A DNA stretch of 43,144 bases. Source: a virus. Shown here one piece after another: positions 43,002 through 43,144 of the stretch. The notes beneath the pieces were generated by a model that saw only the letters and a list, made by a program, of their open reading frames with translations, was not told where the DNA came from and made no database searches. The position numbers were made by a program, and so were the translations under genes. The DNA lies in the IMG/VR virus record IMGVR_UViG_3300017967_000055, positions 1 to 43,144 of that record; one strand, written 5' to 3'. How positions within the stretch are numbered: position 1 is the stretch's first letter; the number at the start of each line of letters is the position of its first letter.

Positions 43002-43144
43002 ATGTCGTTTAATTCACTATCTGATCTTCGTAAATCTCGCGGCGGCTTTGATAAGCTAATGAAAGAGGTTGAGAAGATTTCTAACCCCGTCCAGCAATCG
43101 CAGGGCGATGATCGAGAATGGAAACCCACAGTAGACAAAGCCGG
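43002..43144 (+). CDS. 32: gp32-like single-stranded DNA-binding protein (5' part only)
   Basis: The first 47 codons of gp32 are present and the gene runs off the window. The N-terminal basic motif SLSDLRKSRGGF corresponds to the LAST motif used for cooperative binding in T4 gp32, and REWKPTVDKAG matches the start of the DNA-binding core (EWKLKLDNAG in T4). AAGGAGAA lies 5 bases before the ATG. It binds ssDNA at the fork and is the partner of the gp59 loader. Confidence 0.9.
   Translation, partial: MSFNSLSDLRKSRGGFDKLMKEVEKISNPVQQSQGDDREWKPTVDKA

Overview
The window is a stretch of a T4-like (tailed, contractile-type) marine bacteriophage genome, AT-rich and almost completely coding. Diagnostic T4-type genes are RNase H (2145-3044), the late-transcription coactivator gp33 (41926-42201), the helicase loader gp59 (42204-42800) and the start of the ssDNA-binding protein gp32 (43002 to the window end). 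T4-type late promoter boxes (TATAAATA) occur on both strands. PhoH, PsiE, 2OG/Fe(II) dioxygenases, carbamoyltransferase and twitch-domain radical SAM proteins are typical of marine T4-like phages. No photosynthesis gene is seen. The host cannot be named from sequence; a marine proteobacterium is my guess, with low confidence.

Layout. 52-4185 (+): a small SH3-like protein, a sulfotransferase, a 380-aa unknown, RNase H and a methyltransferase. 4172-7854 (-): a DUF2061 membrane protein, a nucleotidyltransferase overlapping an APS-kinase-like gene, an acetyltransferase-like protein, a NUMOD3 protein, a 2OG oxygenase-like protein and a 447-aa unknown, fired from a late promoter that faces a + strand late promoter at 7865-7894. 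7907-13414 (+): many small early-type genes driven by a recurrent sigma70-like promoter with a shared leader, plus GIY-YIG, HAD and radical SAM genes. 13411-20554 (+): a glycosyltransferase-like gene and six SGNH-hydrolase-like genes, with a zincin and small genes between. 20574-24596 (-): membrane or virion-type genes, including an 800-aa secreted protein with cysteine repeats and an Asn/Thr/Ser-rich secreted protein. 24776-36486 (+): small genes and PsiE, then a tight cassette of methyltransferase, radical SAM, SGNH, epimerase, glycosyltransferase-like, SGNH, SGNH, radical SAM and carbamoyltransferase. 36513-43144 (+): PhoH, a RecB-type nuclease, a TauD-type dioxygenase, a tmRNA gene, a SleB-type lipoprotein hydrolase, a second epimerase and the gp33-gp59-gp32 replication/late-transcription block.

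The most striking item is a circularly permuted (two-piece) tmRNA gene at about 40145-40460. Its acceptor half, with T-arm, G3-U70 alanine identity pair and encoded CCA, lies upstream of its tag-coding half (tag ANDEVFSLAA). The halves are separated by a 93-nt spacer closed by a perfect 8-bp helix, and the gene is flanked by a diverged direct repeat that suggests it arose by tandem duplication. It has its own sigma70-like promoter with an overlapping late promoter box.

The second theme is carbohydrate or small-molecule chemistry: nine SGNH-like genes, three radical SAM enzymes, two epimerases, two glycosyltransferase-like proteins, a carbamoyltransferase, a sulfotransferase with a possible PAPS-making kinase, two methyltransferases and two 2OG oxygenases. 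Together they suggest the phage builds or edits a decorated glycan or other surface or nucleic-acid modification; the product cannot be told from sequence. Several small genes not obvious from a simple ORF scan are reported, including a gene that appears to start at CTG and two genes that look leaderless.
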